Shown piece by piece: positions 60,753 through 64,000 of a stretch of 64,000 nt of DNA. Source of the stretch: Diplonema papillatum. Taxonomy: Eukaryota; Euglenozoa; Diplonemea; Diplonemida; Diplonemidae. The notes beneath the pieces are model-generated. The model made no database searches. It was not told the DNA's origin and saw only the letters and a list, made by a program, of their open reading frames with translations. Made by a program: the position numbers and the translations under genes. Position 1 is the first letter of the stretch, and the number at the start of each line of letters is the position of its first letter. The DNA is taken from NCBI GenBank assembly GCA_030068145.1, contig JAPJBO010000295.1, positions 62,001 to 126,000 on the forward strand, in the 5' to 3' direction.

Positions 60753-62773
60753 TGTTTCACTTGTTGTCTTTCGTTTCGCGCACAATCAAAGACCAACGTC
60801 AGTTTCTGTACGTCCATCCGTATTCATGTCACTGCTCCGCCCAGCAGCTTTTGGGGGATCTGTTCTGTTCTGTATTGTTCTAAATCTATTCGACGATGTT
60901 CCGCAGGGAATCGATCTTGATGAATGTCAACGCACAGCTACGTAATATTAGGCGGCTTTCTGTTTTCGAGAAGCCGCCCTCCCACCGCAACCAAAAAACG
61001 ACGACGGGAACAGAGAGGGAAGACTTTTTCCGTCGTCCTGAAGCTCGCTACCATTTATCAGCTGTTGCCTCCCCCTCCCCTCAGCAACACACCATTCCGC
61101 TTCTGCCTGAGCATGCAACCGAAGACGTTCCCACCAGGTTGCAGATGTGCATATATTAGCTCCGCCTAAGCTAAGACTTTCTCGTAGTACTCGAGGGAGG
61201 CAAACCCAGCCAAACGCGTACTGGATTGCTGGTGTGTGTTCCAATTCGGAATGTAGACAGTGGGGCAATATTCGTATGCACCACCTCCGCAGGCATCCTG
61301 CACACCGAACTGCTTGCGTATTAGTACTAGGACTACACGGCCACCACGAAACCGCAAAACAACCGAAATGGCAACCAGAGCCGCTTGGGCGGAGCGAAGG
61401 GTAGCACACCGAGAACTTGTCCTTCCTCTTGTCCTTTCTTTGCGTTCTTTCGGTAGCACTGTTTGGACAAAGTCTTGGCGCATGACATTACGACGAAGCG
61501 CTACGTCAATACCGTGTCATCGTCATCATTCGCGGGCTCCGCTGTACCCTGCGCGAAGACCTGATTTTGGTCGCGTACTTCTGGTCGCGGCTCTGCAGTA
61601 CTGCTTGAGCACTTGAAAACATTGCTTCTGTGTAGCAGGCTTCCTCGGTACACTTGTGCTAGCGAAAGGGAGGCGTAGCATGCTGCTGCCGCGGTCGTTT
61701 CGGGACGGTTCCGAGCCCAATCAAAGAAGAAGAAAATGCGGGATTACCCCCGTGTCAGCCTTGCAACAGGGTTTCCTACAAGACCTGCCTACCGGCGTTT
61801 GTGCGGTAAGGCGATTTTCAAATGCCGGCAAGCCGGGCCCTCAATAGAAAAAAATTGGAGAAACCAAAATGCCGAGTTTTTGGGGGGGGTTTCTTTTGTA
61901 CGCCCGGGAAAAATGCTTTACGCACGACGGCACGGCCGTGGGACTACGTTTTGGCGATTCTCGACCAAAACCTGCTGCTAGGAGGCCATCCCCCGTGCCG
62001 TACAGTCTGCCCACGACGTGGATAATGGCCGAAAACGCAACCGAACAACAAAGGTACCCGGAGACTGTAAAAGCCCAGAGTTTCAAGCGAGCTTACGCTC
62101 TAAAAACTGTTCTAAAGTGCATCAATTTTCCATCAGAATCCAACCACCGTGCCGGTTGAGTGCCGGCAAGCGCTCAGAAACTCGAAAATAATTTTTGTAG
62201 GAAACCCTGCTTGCAACAACCTTTGTTTTCAAAAAATCCGTTTGACGAAGGTTACCCGAAGACGTTAGAATACCGGAGTCTAGTCAGTCAAGCAAACTCT
62301 CAGTCTAAAACCATCATTCATGCCTGGGCGACTTCGCACCTGACATGTTCCCTGACGGTCTAATGCTACATAAACACGGGAAAATTAAGTGTCGCTTGTC
62401 CATGCGTGGGTAGGTAAACCAAAGAACGAGAGAGAACACCCCAGTGCAGTTTAGCCAAAATGCTGCCGCAACATATCCTTTTCTCCGACTTTTTTGTGCG
62501 CAATCAAACAAGCAAACACTTTCACTCTGTAAACGTTTCAGAGCCAGTCCATACATATCCCTAACCACCACCTTACCATTTGATTTGGCCAATTCGCCAC
62601 TTCACGCCCAGCCGCTCGGACTGCATGTCAAGTTCAAACCACTACAGCACCACTTCTTTGCGACTTTTTAGTAGAACCGCTACTACTGGGTGCCTCCTTA
62701 TTCTTATCCCGATTCTGCCTTCGCAGTACGCTCGCACAGCGTGTGCGAAGAGATAGCTCGCAAGTTTATCAAA
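60753..62773. other. Intergenic stretch, nothing recognised
   Basis: Short frames on both strands lack motifs. Motif F copies lie near 62058 and, more diverged, near 62262. Confidence 0.5.
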
Positions 62774-62943
62774 GGTGTAATGCCCTTATATCCCACTCAA
62801 AACAAATTTGTGCCCTTATATCCCACTTCAAAACAAAATTTGTGCCCTTATATCCCAGATTGGGATATAAGGGCACAAAATTGGTTTGAAGTGGGATATA
62901 AGGGCACAAATTTGTTTGGGGTGGGATATAAGGGAAATTTACC
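62774..62943. mobile_element. Foldback MITE, 170 bp, with 9-bp target duplication
   Basis: The element is an almost perfect palindrome with arms of about 75 bp around a 3-base centre (62858-62860). Each arm holds repeats of CCCTTATATCCCAC. TTTATCAAA occurs directly before (62765-62773) and after (62944-62952) the element, and both ends begin with GGT. A 9-bp duplication suits Mutator-like elements. The high arm identity points to recent insertion. Confidence 0.88.
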
Positions 62944-62952
62944 TTTATCAAA

Positions 62953-64000
62953 GCGTAACGTTCAACCTACTACCGCTACTCACCACTTCACCGCCACTTC
63001 GATTGAACCACGACTGGGGGATATTAGGTTTTGCTACAAGGTTTACTACAACCTTGGCCAGCGCCATCGCGATTTAGGGTTATGTATGAAACTAGTCTGG
63101 AAGAAGGAAACAAGCCATTAGGCAGCCAACGCTTTTTTTTAATCAAAAGGCCGCAGTTTGTGCACCATCCCCCCCCAACACCATAATCTCTTCCTGCGCA
63201 GGAGGCAACCTGAGCACATCGAAAAAAGGCCATACCAGCCCCACAACCCTGACGCGCCTAGGTTAAACCGCTGCCAGCATTTACGGGTGCATCCCGTCTT
63301 TATTACCGGAGCATGTACTACGCAGCATTGCGTTGGTGGACTCTACAGGGAGAACTGACGTCGCACAGGCTTTCGTCTTCATCCGCAAATCAGCTGTCGG
63401 TCAAGCTTCCATAAGTTCAGCAGCGACTGACCAGTGCAACATGTCGGTTCTCGAAACGTTTTGTCGTGCGCTTGCGTCTGAGGGCACATATCCCGCTAAA
63501 GCGTCCGATCATCAATGCACGTGTGGCTTGTTGTATTCACCGCCATCGGTTCCGCAAAGAAAGCCAAGACTATCAGATGGTACTTTGCAAGCGCCAAGAT
63601 GAAGAAATTTTGCTTCGCGGTTTCTGGGGTGAGCATTTCTGGAGCTGGAGCTTGCACAGACACGAATCAATGGGCAATCAGAATTAGTTGATTAATGATG
63701 GTGAAAATCAAGGTAGCTATTCTTAGTTCTTCGCAGGTAGACGGGGGATTACTTTCTAATGACGGTTTCCTCCACCCGTGTTAGCAGTGGCGTAGTTGAA
63801 GCAGCCGTTGTTCCAGAAATGTTCCATTCCGTCCATCTGCACTCCTTACGTGCAGACTCCACCACGTTTCACACCCCACCCCACGCCCTGCTTTACTGTT
63901 CCAGGGCGGCTACCATGGCGGGTCAAGTCTAACATTTTCAAGTAGGGAACAACCGCCTTCTGGGTGGACCAGCCTGTCTCCGAGAATTATAGCTCCTTAT
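62953..64000. other. Right edge, possible coding-like frame, otherwise nothing
   Basis: A + strand frame at 63466-63687 (HRHRFRKESQDYQMVLCKRQ, then DEEILLRGFWGEHFW) looks protein-like but has no recognised family, and the window ends soon after. No repeat family was matched. Confidence 0.35.

Overview
The window looks like nuclear DNA of a euglenozoan protist, most likely a diplonemid. Two 18S rRNA pieces carry the best taxonomic clue: the 530-loop reads GCCAGCACCCGCGGTAATTCC-like (CAGCACCCGCGG, where most eukaryotes have CAGCAGCCGCGG), and the helix-23 region reads GAAATTCTTAGATCG, as in kinetoplastids and their relatives. Conventional GT-AG introns and the very repeat-rich, gene-poor layout argue against a kinetoplastid and for a diplonemid. 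This assignment is inference.

Layout. All confident genes lie on the + strand: a small two-exon membrane protein (1739-2544), an ABC half-transporter in two exons (8338-11291), an alpha/beta-hydrolase whose nucleophile serine is a glycine (14018-about 15080), a PH-like/coiled-coil/SH3b/RS-tail protein (20451-22913), the exosome cap subunit RRP40 (24412-25227), a basic protein of unknown function (27191-28414), a RING-H2 protein (32816-33778) and a polyQ low-complexity protein (57929-59743). Coding parts are GC-rich at third positions. The two introns that can be read, and a likely third donor, all fall between codons (phase 0).

The rest is mobile and repetitive DNA. There is a 3.1 kb TIR transposon with a long RNase H-fold (hAT-like) transposase frame (3244-6378), a 958 bp MITE with a perfect 31-bp TIR that carries two tRNA-like units (15101-16058), a 2.05 kb hAT element whose interior has expanded into an 11-bp minisatellite (16453-18507), and small TIR/foldback elements at 23845, 52388 and 62774. 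At least five dispersed short repeat families (called A, B, C, D and G here) recur through the intergenic DNA and in one intron.

Two patterns go beyond ordinary annotation. First, gene ends are repeatedly found as extra degenerate copies beside the intact gene: the 5' end of the ABC gene several times, its 3' end once, the 5' half of the hydrolase once, and the 3' end of the SH3b gene once. Second, two neighbouring, non-overlapping 18S rRNA pieces sit in opposite orientation 1.5 kb apart, as if an rDNA unit had been broken and inverted. The genes do not form an obvious pathway. From about 34 to 57.9 kb I find no confident gene.
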